Shown one piece after another: positions 1 through 5,080 of a stretch of 5,080 bases of DNA. The position numbers were made by a program, and so were the translations under genes. Under the pieces are notes generated by a model. It saw only the letters and a list, made by a program, of their open reading frames with translations. It searched no databases and was not told where the DNA came from. The stretch spans positions 1 to 5,080 of the forward strand of contig JAEYVF010000152.1 in assembly GCA_023432005.1 (NCBI GenBank), given 5' to 3'. Source of the DNA: Actinomycetes bacterium. Lineage in GTDB: Bacteria; Actinomycetota; Actinomycetes; Actinomycetales; Microbacteriaceae. Position 1 is the first letter of the stretch, and each line of letters starts with the position of its first letter.

Positions 1-50
1 CGAGCTCCGCGGAGCAGAAGATCGTCGCCGCCGGCGGCTCCGTCAAGTAG
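1..50 (+). CDS. rplO: 50S ribosomal protein L15, C-terminal end (partial)
   Basis: Only the last 15 codons and the TAG stop (48-50) are present; the reading frame enters at base 3 and ends in the residues SSAEQKIVAAGGSVK. L15 is a structural protein of the large ribosomal subunit. The fragment alone is too short for certain identification. However, a lysine-ending tail with an 'EKI..AGG' flavour is typical of bacterial L15 C-termini, and secY directly downstream on the same strand is the conserved spc-operon order rplO-secY. The call therefore rests mostly on synteny. The gene is truncated by the window edge, not broken. Confidence 0.82.
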   Translation, partial: SSAEQKIVAAGGSVK

Positions 51-54
51 CCAT

Positions 55-109
55 CGGGAAGGTGGCCCCACCCGGGGCCACCTCCTCGCCGCACCGACCC
101 GTGTGCGGC
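55..109 (+). terminator. Tandem GC-rich hairpins between rplO and secY (terminator- or attenuator-like)
   Basis: Two perfect inverted repeats lie in the 88-nt rplO-secY spacer. Hairpin 1 pairs 61-69 (GGTGGCCCC) with 74-82 (GGGGCCACC) around the 4-nt loop ACCC. It can be extended outward by A60-T83 and, past an A59/C84 mismatch, by 55-58 with 85-88 (one G-T wobble). Hairpin 2 pairs 88-94 (GCCGCAC) with 103-109 (GTGCGGC) around an 8-nt loop. No T-run follows either stem, so this is not a classical intrinsic terminator, although T-less hairpins have been proposed as terminators in actinobacteria. Alternatives are an RNA-processing or stability element, or partial attenuation that sets secY expression relative to the ribosomal proteins. 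Confidence 0.55.
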
Positions 110-138
110 ACGCTCCAGAATCTCACCCGGGAGGCGTC

Positions 139-1467
139 GTGTTCAGTGCCGTCGCGCGGATCTTCCGCACGCCGGACCTCCGCCGCAAGATCGCGTTCAC
201 ACTCGGCATCATCGCCCTGTTCCGGCTCGGGTCATTCGTCCCCGCGCCGTTCGTGGACTTCGGCAACGTCCAGGCATGTCTCGCGGGCAACGCGGGCGCC
301 TCGGGTCTTTACGACCTCGTCAACCTCTTCTCCGGCGGCGCGCTGCTGCAGCTGTCGATCTTCGCGCTCGGCATCATGCCGTACATCACCGCGTCGATCA
401 TCGTGCAACTGCTGCGCGTCGTCATCCCGCACTTCGACACCCTCTACAAGGAGGGCCAGGCGGGCCAGGCCAAGCTGACGCAGTACACGCGATACCTCAC
501 GATCGCGCTCGGCGTCCTGCAGTCGACGACCCTCATCACCGTGGCCCGCTCCGGCGCGCTGTTCGGGAACACCGGCACCGCCGAGTGCTCGCAGCTCATC
601 GTCGCGGGCGGCGACACCTGGTACGGCATCCTCCTCATGGTCATCACCATGACGGCCGGCACGGGCGTCATCATGTGGATGGGCGAGCTCATCACCGAGC
701 GCGGCGTCGGCAACGGCATGTCGCTGCTCATCTTCACCTCGATCGTCGCGGCCTTCCCCGGCTCGCTCGGCTCGATCGCCGCGCAGCACAACATCGAGAC
801 CCTGCTGCTCGTCATCGTGATCGGCATCGGCATCATGGTCGCCGTCATCTTCGTTGAGCAGTCGCAACGGCGCATCCCCGTGCAGTACGCGAAGCGCATG
901 GTCGGACGGCGCACCTACGGCGGCAACAACACGTACATCCCGATCAAGGTCAACATGGCGGGCGTCGTGCCGGTCATCTTCGCCTCGTCGCTGCTGTACC
1001 TGCCGGCGCTCATCGCCCAGTTCAACCAGCCCGCCCAGGGGCAGGATGCGCAGCCGTGGGTCGAGTGGATCTCCACGTACCTCACGCGCGGCGACCACCC
1101 GCTGTACATGCTGCTGTACTTCCTCCTCATCGTCGGCTTCACGTACTTCTACGTCGCCATCACGTTCAACCCGGACGAGGTCGCCGACAACATGAAGAAG
1201 TACGGCGGCTTCATCCCCGGCATCCGCGCGGGACGACCCACAGCCGAGTACCTCGACTACGTGCTCACCCGCGTGACGCTCCCCGGCTCGCTCTACCTCG
1301 GCATCGTGGCGCTCGTACCCCTCATCGCGCTCGTGCTCGTCGGCGCCAACCAGAACTTCCCGTTCGGCGGCACGTCGCTGCTGATCATGGTGGGTGTCGG
1401 CCTCGAGACCGTGAAGCAGATCGACTCGCAGCTCCAGCAGCGCCACTACGAAGGCCTGCTGCGGTGA
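139..1467 (+). CDS. secY: Preprotein translocase subunit SecY
   Basis: This is the membrane channel of the Sec translocon, which works with SecE and SecG and with the SecA ATPase or the ribosome to move proteins across or into the cytoplasmic membrane. The 442-aa product has the usual family length and multiple hydrophobic segments consistent with the 10-helix SecY fold. Visible landmarks are the N-terminal FRTPDLRRKI segment (9-18), the plug/TM2 region NLFSGGALLQLSIFALGIMP (62-81), the cytosolic loop QSQRRIPVQYAKRMVGRR (241-258), VNMAGVVPVIFASSLL (271-286), the ITFNPDEVADNMKKYGGFIPGIR stretch (341-363), which carries the conserved cytosolic loop arginine (R363), and the C-terminal GTSLLIMVGVGLETVKQID (411-429). 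I place the start at GTG 139, after GGGAGG (129-134). An in-frame ATG at 103 would add 12 residues not expected of SecY and would start inside hairpin 2. adk overlaps the stop codon. Confidence 0.97.
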   Translation: MFSAVARIFRTPDLRRKIAFTLGIIALFRLGSFVPAPFVDFGNVQACLAGNAGASGLYDLVNLFSGGALLQLSIFALGIMPYITASIIVQLLRVVIPHFDTLYKEGQAGQAKLTQYTRYLTIALGVLQSTTLITVARSGALFGNTGTAECSQLIVAGGDTWYGILLMVITMTAGTGVIMWMGELITERGVGNGMSLLIFTSIVAAFPGSLGSIAAQHNIETLLLVIVIGIGIMVAVIFVEQSQRRIPVQYAKRMVGRRTYGGNNTYIPIKVNMAGVVPVIFASSLLYLPALIAQFNQPAQGQDAQPWVEWISTYLTRGDHPLYMLLYFLLIVGFTYFYVAITFNPDEVADNMKKYGGFIPGIRAGRPTAEYLDYVLTRVTLPGSLYLGIVALVPLIALVLVGANQNFPFGGTSLLIMVGVGLETVKQIDSQLQQRHYEGLLR

Positions 1468-2063
1468 CGGTGCGACTGCTCATCGTCGGCCCGCCCGGAG
1501 CCGGCAAGGGTACCCAGGCCGCCCGCATCGCCGAGCACTTCGGCATCCCGACGATCTCGACCGGCGACATCTTCCGCGCCAACATCAAGAACGAGACCGA
1601 GCTCGGCAAGCGCGTCAAGGCGATCGTCGACGCGGGCGACTACGTCCCCGACTCGCTCACCAACGAGCTCGTGACGGACCGGCTCTCCGAGGCCGACGCG
1701 ACGACCGGGTTCCTGCTGGACGGGTACCCCCGCACCCCCGACCAGGTGCGCTACCTCGATGAGCTGCTCGGCTCGCACGGCCACAAGCTCGACGCGGTGC
1801 TGCGCCTCGTCGCCGACCAGGACGAGATCGTTCGGCGCCTGCGCAAGCGCGCCATCGAGCAGGGTCGCGCCGACGACTCCGAGGAGGCGATCCGCCACCG
1901 CCAGGAGGTGTACCAGCGCGAGACCGCGCCGGTGCTCGAGATGTTCCGCGAGCAGGGCCTCCTCATCGAGGTCGACGGACTCGGCACGGTCGACGAGGTG
2001 ACCGACCGCATCTGGGCGGCGTTCGCCGAGGCCGGCCTCGGCGCCTCCGAGCCCACCGCCTAG
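1464..2063 (+). CDS. adk: Adenylate kinase, short-LID type
   Basis: This cytosolic enzyme interconverts ATP + AMP and 2 ADP, balancing the adenylate pool. The 199-aa product shows the P-loop GPPGAGKGT (9-17), the AMP-site STGD with a following arginine (32-38), DGYPR (86-90) and Q94, and a LID region reduced to a few residues around GRADDSEEAIRHR (134-146). It lacks the long or zinc-binding LID, as usual for actinobacterial Adk. The start is GTG 1464, whose last two bases plus the next A form the secY TGA (GTGA, 4-nt overlap), with GAAGG (1450-1454) 9 nt upstream. A second in-frame GTG at 1470 would start the protein at MRLLIVGPPG and cannot be excluded. The secY-adk order is the standard spc-operon arrangement and the overlap suggests translational coupling. 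The C-terminal tail (EAGLGASEPTA) is slightly longer than in the shortest homologues. Confidence 0.97.
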   Translation: MTVRLLIVGPPGAGKGTQAARIAEHFGIPTISTGDIFRANIKNETELGKRVKAIVDAGDYVPDSLTNELVTDRLSEADATTGFLLDGYPRTPDQVRYLDELLGSHGHKLDAVLRLVADQDEIVRRLRKRAIEQGRADDSEEAIRHRQEVYQRETAPVLEMFREQGLLIEVDGLGTVDEVTDRIWAAFAEAGLGASEPTA

Positions 2064-2072
2064 TACTCCCTG

Positions 2073-2147
2073 CCGAGGCTCCCGCATGCCGCTTCACGGT
2101 CGGTCGGGATCGCATGCGGCTCGGAAACCCTTCGGCTCTCCCGGGAG
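2073..2147. terminator. Inverted repeats in the convergent adk / PTS-regulator spacer; possible bidirectional terminator
   Basis: adk (+) and the PTS regulator (-) converge on a 122-nt spacer (2064-2185). In it, 2082-2089 (CCGCATGC) pairs with 2112-2119 (GCATGCGG) around a 22-nt loop, and 2073-2077 (CCGAG) pairs with 2120-2124 (CTCGG) after a 4-nt bulge at 2078-2081. A separate perfect 10-bp palindrome, CTCCCGGGAG, lies at 2138-2147. There is no T-tract on either strand. The position between two convergent stop codons makes a terminator role plausible, but the structure alone is not decisive. No small gene is visible in the spacer. Confidence 0.4.
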
Positions 2148-2185
2148 CGGCGTCACGGCAGCGACGGCAGCGTCGGTTGGGGTGA

Positions 2186-4084
2186 CTAGGCGTCGATGAG
2201 ACGGGTGAGCTCGGCGACGAGGGTGGGGATGTCGGTCGCCCGGGCGACGAGGTTCCGGATGTTGTCGCGGTCGGCGAAGACCTCGACGAGCTGGTCGAAC
2301 ACCTCCTGGAAGGAGGCCCGACCCGACTCGCTGAAGGCGATGAACGCGACGACCTCGACGCGCGCCTCGCCCCACGGCATCGAGGTGGAGTTGAGCACGA
2401 GCGCGATCGCGGTGCGCTCGGCCGTCATCTCCATGGCGTGCGGCATCGCGAGGCCGTCGGTGAACGCGGTCGAGGAGAGGCGCTCGCGCTCGATCGCCCC
2501 CTCGACATAGGCCACGTCCACGACGCCTGTCTCCACCATCCGGGATCCGAGCAGCCGGATCATGCTCTCGACGTCGGGCGCGTACAGCTCGCGGAAGAAC
2601 AGCCGTTCGTCGAAGTAGGAGGTGAGGCGCTCGGCGAGCCGGGCGCGACGGCGCTGGCGGCGCACCCGGGCGATGGCGGCGTGGACGGCCTGCGCATCCG
2701 CCTCCCCGAGGAAGGGGTGCACGACGAGCACGCGCTCGCTCGGCGCGGGCGGGTCGATGACGGAGATGACGAGGTCGCCGGGGAGGGCATCCCAGTCGAC
2801 ATCGGAGCGCGTGTCGAGCTGCTCGATGCGCAGCTCGCCGCCGACCGAGGCCTCGACGCGGCGGAGCAGCTCGAGGTGGAGGCGGTGGTACGAGGGTGCG
2901 ACGATCGTCGCGGTGACGGCCTGCTCGGTCTGCCGCTGCTCCTCGAGACGGGCGCCGAGGTGCATCGCGAGGTACGCGATCTCGTCCTCGGGCACGGCGA
3001 TGCCCGAGTCGTGCTGCAGCTCGCGGGCGAGGTAGACGGCGAGCTCGTAGATCATCGGGTAGCCCGACTTGATCGACCGGGTGAGGGGGTTGCGCGAGAA
3101 CGAGCCCTCGAGCGCCCGACGCTGCAGCTGGCGGATGTGCATCGCCAGCCGCAGCAGGAAGTCGTCGTCGCCGTCGAGGTCGACGAGGTATTCGTGGGCC
3201 GCCTTCTCGACGATCGCGCGGACGCGCGCGAGCTGCTCGTCGTCGACGGGGGAGGGGCCCGCGTCGACGGGGTCCACGGCGACGCGCGTGCCGAGCAGGA
3301 AGCCGAGGTAGTCGAGGTCGCCGGGCGGGAGCCGCACGCCGAAGTGGTCGGCGACGAGCTCGTCGAGGATCCCCCCGAACACCCCCACCTCGCCGCCCGT
3401 GCGATCGGGGAGGGCGTGGCGACCCTGCGTGCGGTCGACGGCGATCGCGAGGTGCAGGAGCACGGTGCCGAGCCCGTAGTCGTTGATCTCGTAGCCGTCG
3501 GAGACGAGCCGCGCGATGAGGTCGGTCTTGAAGGCGGACAGGTCGCCCGCCGCGAACCAGCTCTCGATGCGGTCGACCTCGCGCATCCCCCGTGTCGCCT
3601 CGTCGCGGAAGAGTGCGCCGATGAGGCGACGGCGCGCCGTCTCCGGGCCCTCGAGCTGCGCGTGCTCGCGTGTGCGCACGATCGTGAGGCCGACCGCGCC
3701 GGCCCGCGAGCGCGCGCGCGCGAGGTCGGACTCCAGGGTGGAGTCGCTGACGTGCAGCCGCTCGGCGAGCTCGTACACGTCGACGCCGTCGTCCTCGGGG
3801 TCGGCGTCGAGCAGCGCGCGGAGCACGGCCGAGACGCGCGCCGCGGGGGTGGCGGCATCCTCGTCCTGGCTCGTGCGGATGCGGCGTCCCCACTCGCCGA
3901 GGTCGAGCCGGTAGCCGCTCGGCCCCGACTCGATGACGGGCGCGGTGCCTGCGGCGTTGAGCGCTGCGACGTAGCCGCGGATGCTGCGGTCGGTGACGCC
4001 GAGGCGCGCGGCCAGGTCGGCTGCCGTCACCCAGCCTCCGTGCTGGGCGAGGGCGTCCGTGAGCTGTTCGTGTCGTGCGACCAT
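2186..4084 (-). CDS. PRD-containing PTS transcriptional regulator (BglG/MtlR/LicR type) with EIIB- and EIIA-like domains
   Basis: This 632-aa product fits the modular activators that read PTS phosphorylation to control sugar-use genes. Domains by eye: N-terminal winged HTH (about 5-60, with AADLAARLGVTDRSIRGYVAAL), second Mga/HTH-like domain (about 80-145, with LAERLHVSDSTLESDL), PRD1 (about 175-275), PRD2 (about 285-385), an EIIB-like Rossmann segment (about 390-475) and an EIIA type-2-like domain (about 490-632). Candidate phospho-sites are H211 in PRD1 (LLHLAIAVDR), H316 and H375 in PRD2 (LAMHIRQL, YLAMHLGARL) and H549 in EIIA (GLAMPHA). The second PRD1 site is Leu263, and the EIIB cysteine position reads Ala396 (TIVAPSYHRL). 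The two N-terminal HTH domains point to a DNA-binding activator rather than an RNA-binding LicT/BglG antiterminator, although automated annotation often uses the latter name. The start is ATG 4082-4084 on the complement, preceded by GGAG-rich sequence. It is divergent from the EIIB-HPr-EI operon, its probable target. The sugar cannot be told from the sequence. Confidence 0.93.
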   Translation of the reverse strand: MVARHEQLTDALAQHGGWVTAADLAARLGVTDRSIRGYVAALNAAGTAPVIESGPSGYRLDLGEWGRRIRTSQDEDAATPAARVSAVLRALLDADPEDDGVDVYELAERLHVSDSTLESDLARARSRAGAVGLTIVRTREHAQLEGPETARRRLIGALFRDEATRGMREVDRIESWFAAGDLSAFKTDLIARLVSDGYEINDYGLGTVLLHLAIAVDRTQGRHALPDRTGGEVGVFGGILDELVADHFGVRLPPGDLDYLGFLLGTRVAVDPVDAGPSPVDDEQLARVRAIVEKAAHEYLVDLDGDDDFLLRLAMHIRQLQRRALEGSFSRNPLTRSIKSGYPMIYELAVYLARELQHDSGIAVPEDEIAYLAMHLGARLEEQRQTEQAVTATIVAPSYHRLHLELLRRVEASVGGELRIEQLDTRSDVDWDALPGDLVISVIDPPAPSERVLVVHPFLGEADAQAVHAAIARVRRQRRRARLAERLTSYFDERLFFRELYAPDVESMIRLLGSRMVETGVVDVAYVEGAIERERLSSTAFTDGLAMPHAMEMTAERTAIALVLNSTSMPWGEARVEVVAFIAFSESGRASFQEVFDQLVEVFADRDNIRNLVARATDIPTLVAELTRLIDA

Positions 4085-4224
4085 CCCACTCCGCTCCGCG
4101 CCGACCGTGCGTCCACTCAGTCAAGCAAACGAGGGCTGGGCGCGGGCGGTTCCGCTCGAGATTTCCGGGGGTGCGGAAGCGACGGCGCTGGCGTGCGCTC
4201 GGCGGACGGGAGCACACTGGGCTC

Positions 4225-4251
4225 GCCCGCCGGGAGAGGGAACCGGCGGGC
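4225..4251 (+). repeat. Perfect 9-bp GC hairpin in the leader of the EIIB-HPr-EI operon
   Basis: GCCCGCCGG (4225-4233) is the exact reverse complement of CCGGCGGGC (4243-4251), with a purine-rich 9-nt loop GAGAGGGAA. It lies 70 nt before the EIIB start and abuts the next hairpin without a gap. No T-run follows. It could be a leader RNA structure or a DNA palindrome bound by a regulator. Confidence 0.5.
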
Positions 4252-4269
4252 CCCGGACGCAGGTCCGGG
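4252..4269 (+). repeat. Perfect 7-bp hairpin with 4-nt loop in the same leader
   Basis: CCCGGAC (4252-4258) pairs exactly with GTCCGGG (4263-4269) around the loop GCAG. Its 3' arm overlaps CGGGAC (4266-4271), which is also complementary to GTCCCG (4290-4295), so two mutually exclusive folds can be drawn upstream of the EIIB ribosome-binding site. In DNA this GC-rich some such complementarity occurs by chance. Confidence 0.45.
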
Positions 4270-4320
4270 ACGGCAGCGCCGCCGACGCGGTCCCGCGGGC
4301 GGCAGGACGGAGCGGACGCC

Positions 4321-4635
4321 ATGCGGGTGCTCATCGTGTGCGGCGCGGGGGCGTCGAGCACCTTCGTCGCCCAGCGCCTTCGCCGCGCCGCCGCCGCGCG
4401 GGGGATCGACATGACCCCCGTGCCGTCGTCGGCCGCCGCCGCCCCGGACCTCATCCCGGACGTCGACGTCCTGCTCGCGGGAGCGCACCTCGGCGAGCAG
4501 GTCGCGGTGCTGGGGGCCGCGGCCGCCGCCGCGGATGTGGCCTTCGTCGTGCTCGCGGACGCGGCCCGCGAGGATGGCGACTCACTGCTCGACACGACCA
4601 TGGCGGCCGCGGCCGCCGCAGGAAGGACGTCCTGA
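4321..4635 (+). CDS. Free-standing PTS EIIB subunit (lactose/cellobiose-like)
   Basis: This is a 104-aa cytosolic protein of the typical length for a single-domain EIIB. It opens with a beta strand running into a P-loop-like phosphocysteine site, VLIVCGAGASSTFVAQRL (3-20). Cys7 is the expected residue that takes phosphate from EIIA and passes it to sugar entering through EIIC. A second strand, DVDVLLAGAHLGEQV (47-61), matches the 'DVVLLGPQ' position of the PTS_IIB (Lac/Cel) family. Ala-rich runs (38-41, 66-71, 95-100) are unusual and the last lies at the C-terminus. The start ATG 4321 has GGAG (4309-4312) 8 nt upstream. The stop shares one base with the ptsH start (TGATG). No EIIA or EIIC gene is present in the window, so substrate is unknown. 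Assignment to Lac/Cel rather than another IIB subfamily is tentative. Confidence 0.85.
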   Translation: MRVLIVCGAGASSTFVAQRLRRAAAARGIDMTPVPSSAAAAPDLIPDVDVLLAGAHLGEQVAVLGAAAAAADVAFVVLADAAREDGDSLLDTTMAAAAAAGRTS

Positions 4636-4907
4636 TGGAACGCACGGTCACGATCGCCTCCGGCCACGGGCTCCACGCCCGACCGGCGAAGCTCTTCACG
4701 CAGGCCGTCACCGCGTCCGGTCACCAGGTGACCATCGCACGTCCGGGCGGCAAGGCCGTCAATGCGGCCAGCATCCTCGGCATCATCGCCGCGGGCTTCG
4801 AGAACGGCGACGAGGTCGTGCTGGACGTGCAGGGCGACGACGCCGAGCGCGTGCTCGGCGAGCTCTCCGAGTTCCTGACGACCGACCATGACGAGGCAGG
4901 CGGATGA
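4635..4907 (+). CDS. ptsH: Phosphocarrier protein HPr
   Basis: HPr is the small cytosolic relay that accepts phosphate from Enzyme I and donates it to EIIA domains and to PRD histidines of regulators. The 90-aa product shows the active-site motif GLHARPA with His14 and Arg16, and the regulatory-serine region GGKAVNAASILGI with Ser46 in the family position, then the usual C-terminal helix (DAERVLGELSEFL). Length and layout are normal. The start ATG 4635-4637 overlaps the EIIB stop by one base and has GGAAGGA (4621-4627) 7 nt upstream. Its own stop overlaps the next start (ATGA). It is therefore co-transcribed and probably translationally coupled with EIIB and EI. Ser46 is the target of HPr kinase in Firmicutes; actinobacteria commonly lack that kinase, so the residue may be unused here. 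Confidence 0.96.
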   Translation: MERTVTIASGHGLHARPAKLFTQAVTASGHQVTIARPGGKAVNAASILGIIAAGFENGDEVVLDVQGDDAERVLGELSEFLTTDHDEAGG

Positions 4908-5080
4908 TCGAGGTGCGCGAGCTGCGCGGCGTCGGCGTGGGCACGGGGATCGTCGTCGGGCCGGTGCTCCACGTGTCGCGTCAGGCGACCGCGGCGCCGA
5001 CCGACGCTCCGAGCGCGCTCGGCGCGGACGCGGAGCTCGCGCGCGCGCGGGAGGCGCTCGCGGCCGTATCCGCCCAGCTG
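4904..5080 (+). CDS. ptsI: PTS Enzyme I (phosphoenolpyruvate-protein phosphotransferase), N-terminal part
   Basis: Only the first 59 codons are in the window. The product begins MIEVRELRGVGVGTGIVVGPVLHVS, matching the start of the Enzyme I N-terminal domain ('G.GVSPGIAIGPA' pattern), then an Ala-rich helical stretch (LGADAELARAREALAAVSAQL) consistent with the first HPr-binding-domain helix. Enzyme I autophosphorylates from PEP and passes phosphate to HPr, starting all PTS transport. The active-site histidine and the PEP-binding domain lie beyond the edge. ATG 4904 overlaps the ptsH stop (ATGA) and has GAGG (4893-4896) 7 nt upstream. Identity rests on this short match and on the position after ptsH. 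Confidence 0.9.
   Translation, partial: MIEVRELRGVGVGTGIVVGPVLHVSRQATAAPTDAPSALGADAELARAREALAAVSAQL

Larger units (their letters stand above)
4085..4320. promoter_or_regulatory. Divergent regulatory region between the PTS regulator and the EIIB-HPr-EI operon
   Basis: This 236-nt spacer separates two divergent genes, so it should hold promoters for both and any operator of the regulator. The regulator-proximal end (about 4118-4131) is the least GC-rich part and reads TTTGCTTGACT on the complement, a possible -35-like stretch, but no convincing -10 lies at the expected distance. An inverted repeat TTCCGC (4150-4155) / GCGGAA (4173-4178) with a 17-nt spacer is a candidate operator. The operon-proximal half carries stacked hairpins, annotated separately. 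GGAG at 4309-4312 lies 8 nt before the EIIB start. I cannot fix transcription starts from sequence alone, and I see no small ORF with good coding evidence here. Confidence 0.55.

Noticed and set aside
103..138. Upstream ATG start for secY adding 12 residues
   Set aside because: The added residues do not look like a SecY N-terminus, the ATG sits within hairpin 2, and GTG 139 has a Shine-Dalgarno sequence directly upstream.
232..1446. 404-codon open frame antisense to secY
   Set aside because: Its His/Asp/Arg/Glu-rich low-complexity sequence reflects reverse-complemented hydrophobic SecY codons; it shows no family features.
3710..3722. Alternating GCGCGCGCGCGCG tract (a similar one at 5038-5049), possible Z-DNA
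   Set aside because: Both lie inside coding sequence as Ala/Arg codons (LARARSRA, LARARE) and are expected in DNA this GC-rich; there is no sign of a separate function.
4118..4131. Possible RNA antiterminator (RAT) element for a LicT-type regulator
   Set aside because: No RAT-like hairpin overlapping a terminator with a T-tract is visible, and the regulator has DNA-binding HTH domains rather than an N-terminal CAT RNA-binding domain.
4075..4320. In-frame extension of the EIIB gene into the spacer from an ATG at 4075
   Set aside because: The Arg/Gly-rich extension has no family support; ATG 4321 has a good ribosome-binding site and places the phosphocysteine motif at the expected residue 7.
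2438..4414. 658-codon open frame on the + strand antisense to the PTS regulator
   Set aside because: It is the complement of a gene with a clear multidomain match. Its composition is that of a mirrored high-GC frame and it crosses the divergent spacer into the EIIB gene.
2094..4889. Very long open frame on the - strand (931 codons) spanning the regulator, the spacer and the EIIB/HPr genes
   Set aside because: It runs out of frame over the regulator, HPr and EIIB genes, is dominated by Arg/Ala/Pro as expected from shifted high-GC codons, and has no recognisable domain. It is a GC-driven shadow.
1..5080. CRISPR arrays, tRNA/rRNA genes, insertion sequences, phage or toxin-antitoxin genes
   Set aside because: No regularly spaced repeats, tRNA-like cloverleaf, transposase motifs or small paired genes were seen on either strand.

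Overview
The window is very GC-rich with strong G/C in third codon positions. Its protein sequences (SecY, a short-lid adenylate kinase, a PRD-type PTS regulator) look like a high-GC Gram-positive actinobacterium. I would guess Microbacteriaceae from the start and style of SecY; this is a family-level impression, not a search result.

Left half (1-2063, + strand): the distal end of a ribosomal-protein 'spc' type operon. It contains the last codons of rplO (L15), an 88-nt spacer with two tandem GC-rich hairpins, secY (membrane channel of the Sec translocon) and adk (adenylate kinase). adk starts inside the secY stop codon (GTGA overlap). A 122-nt spacer with terminator-like inverted repeats follows, where adk converges with the next gene.

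Right half (2186-5080): a phosphotransferase system (PTS) module. A 632-aa BglG/MtlR/LicR-type regulator lies on the - strand (HTH, second HTH, PRD1, PRD2, EIIB-like, EIIA-like). It is divergently arranged, across a 236-nt spacer rich in inverted repeats, from a tightly coupled + strand operon: a small free-standing EIIB (lactose/cellobiose type), HPr (ptsH) and the start of Enzyme I (ptsI, cut by the window edge). EI takes phosphate from PEP and passes it to HPr. HPr would normally pass it to an EIIA and then to EIIB and sugar. No EIIA or EIIC gene lies in the window; the only EIIA-like domain seen is the C-terminal domain of the regulator.

Nothing here is clearly an undescribed system. The points most worth a second look are: the phosphorylation-site pattern of the regulator (EIIB cysteine position is Ala, one PRD1 histidine position is Leu, the other sites are kept); the compact EIIB-HPr-EI operon with potentially alternative leader hairpins; and the paired hairpins between rplO and secY.
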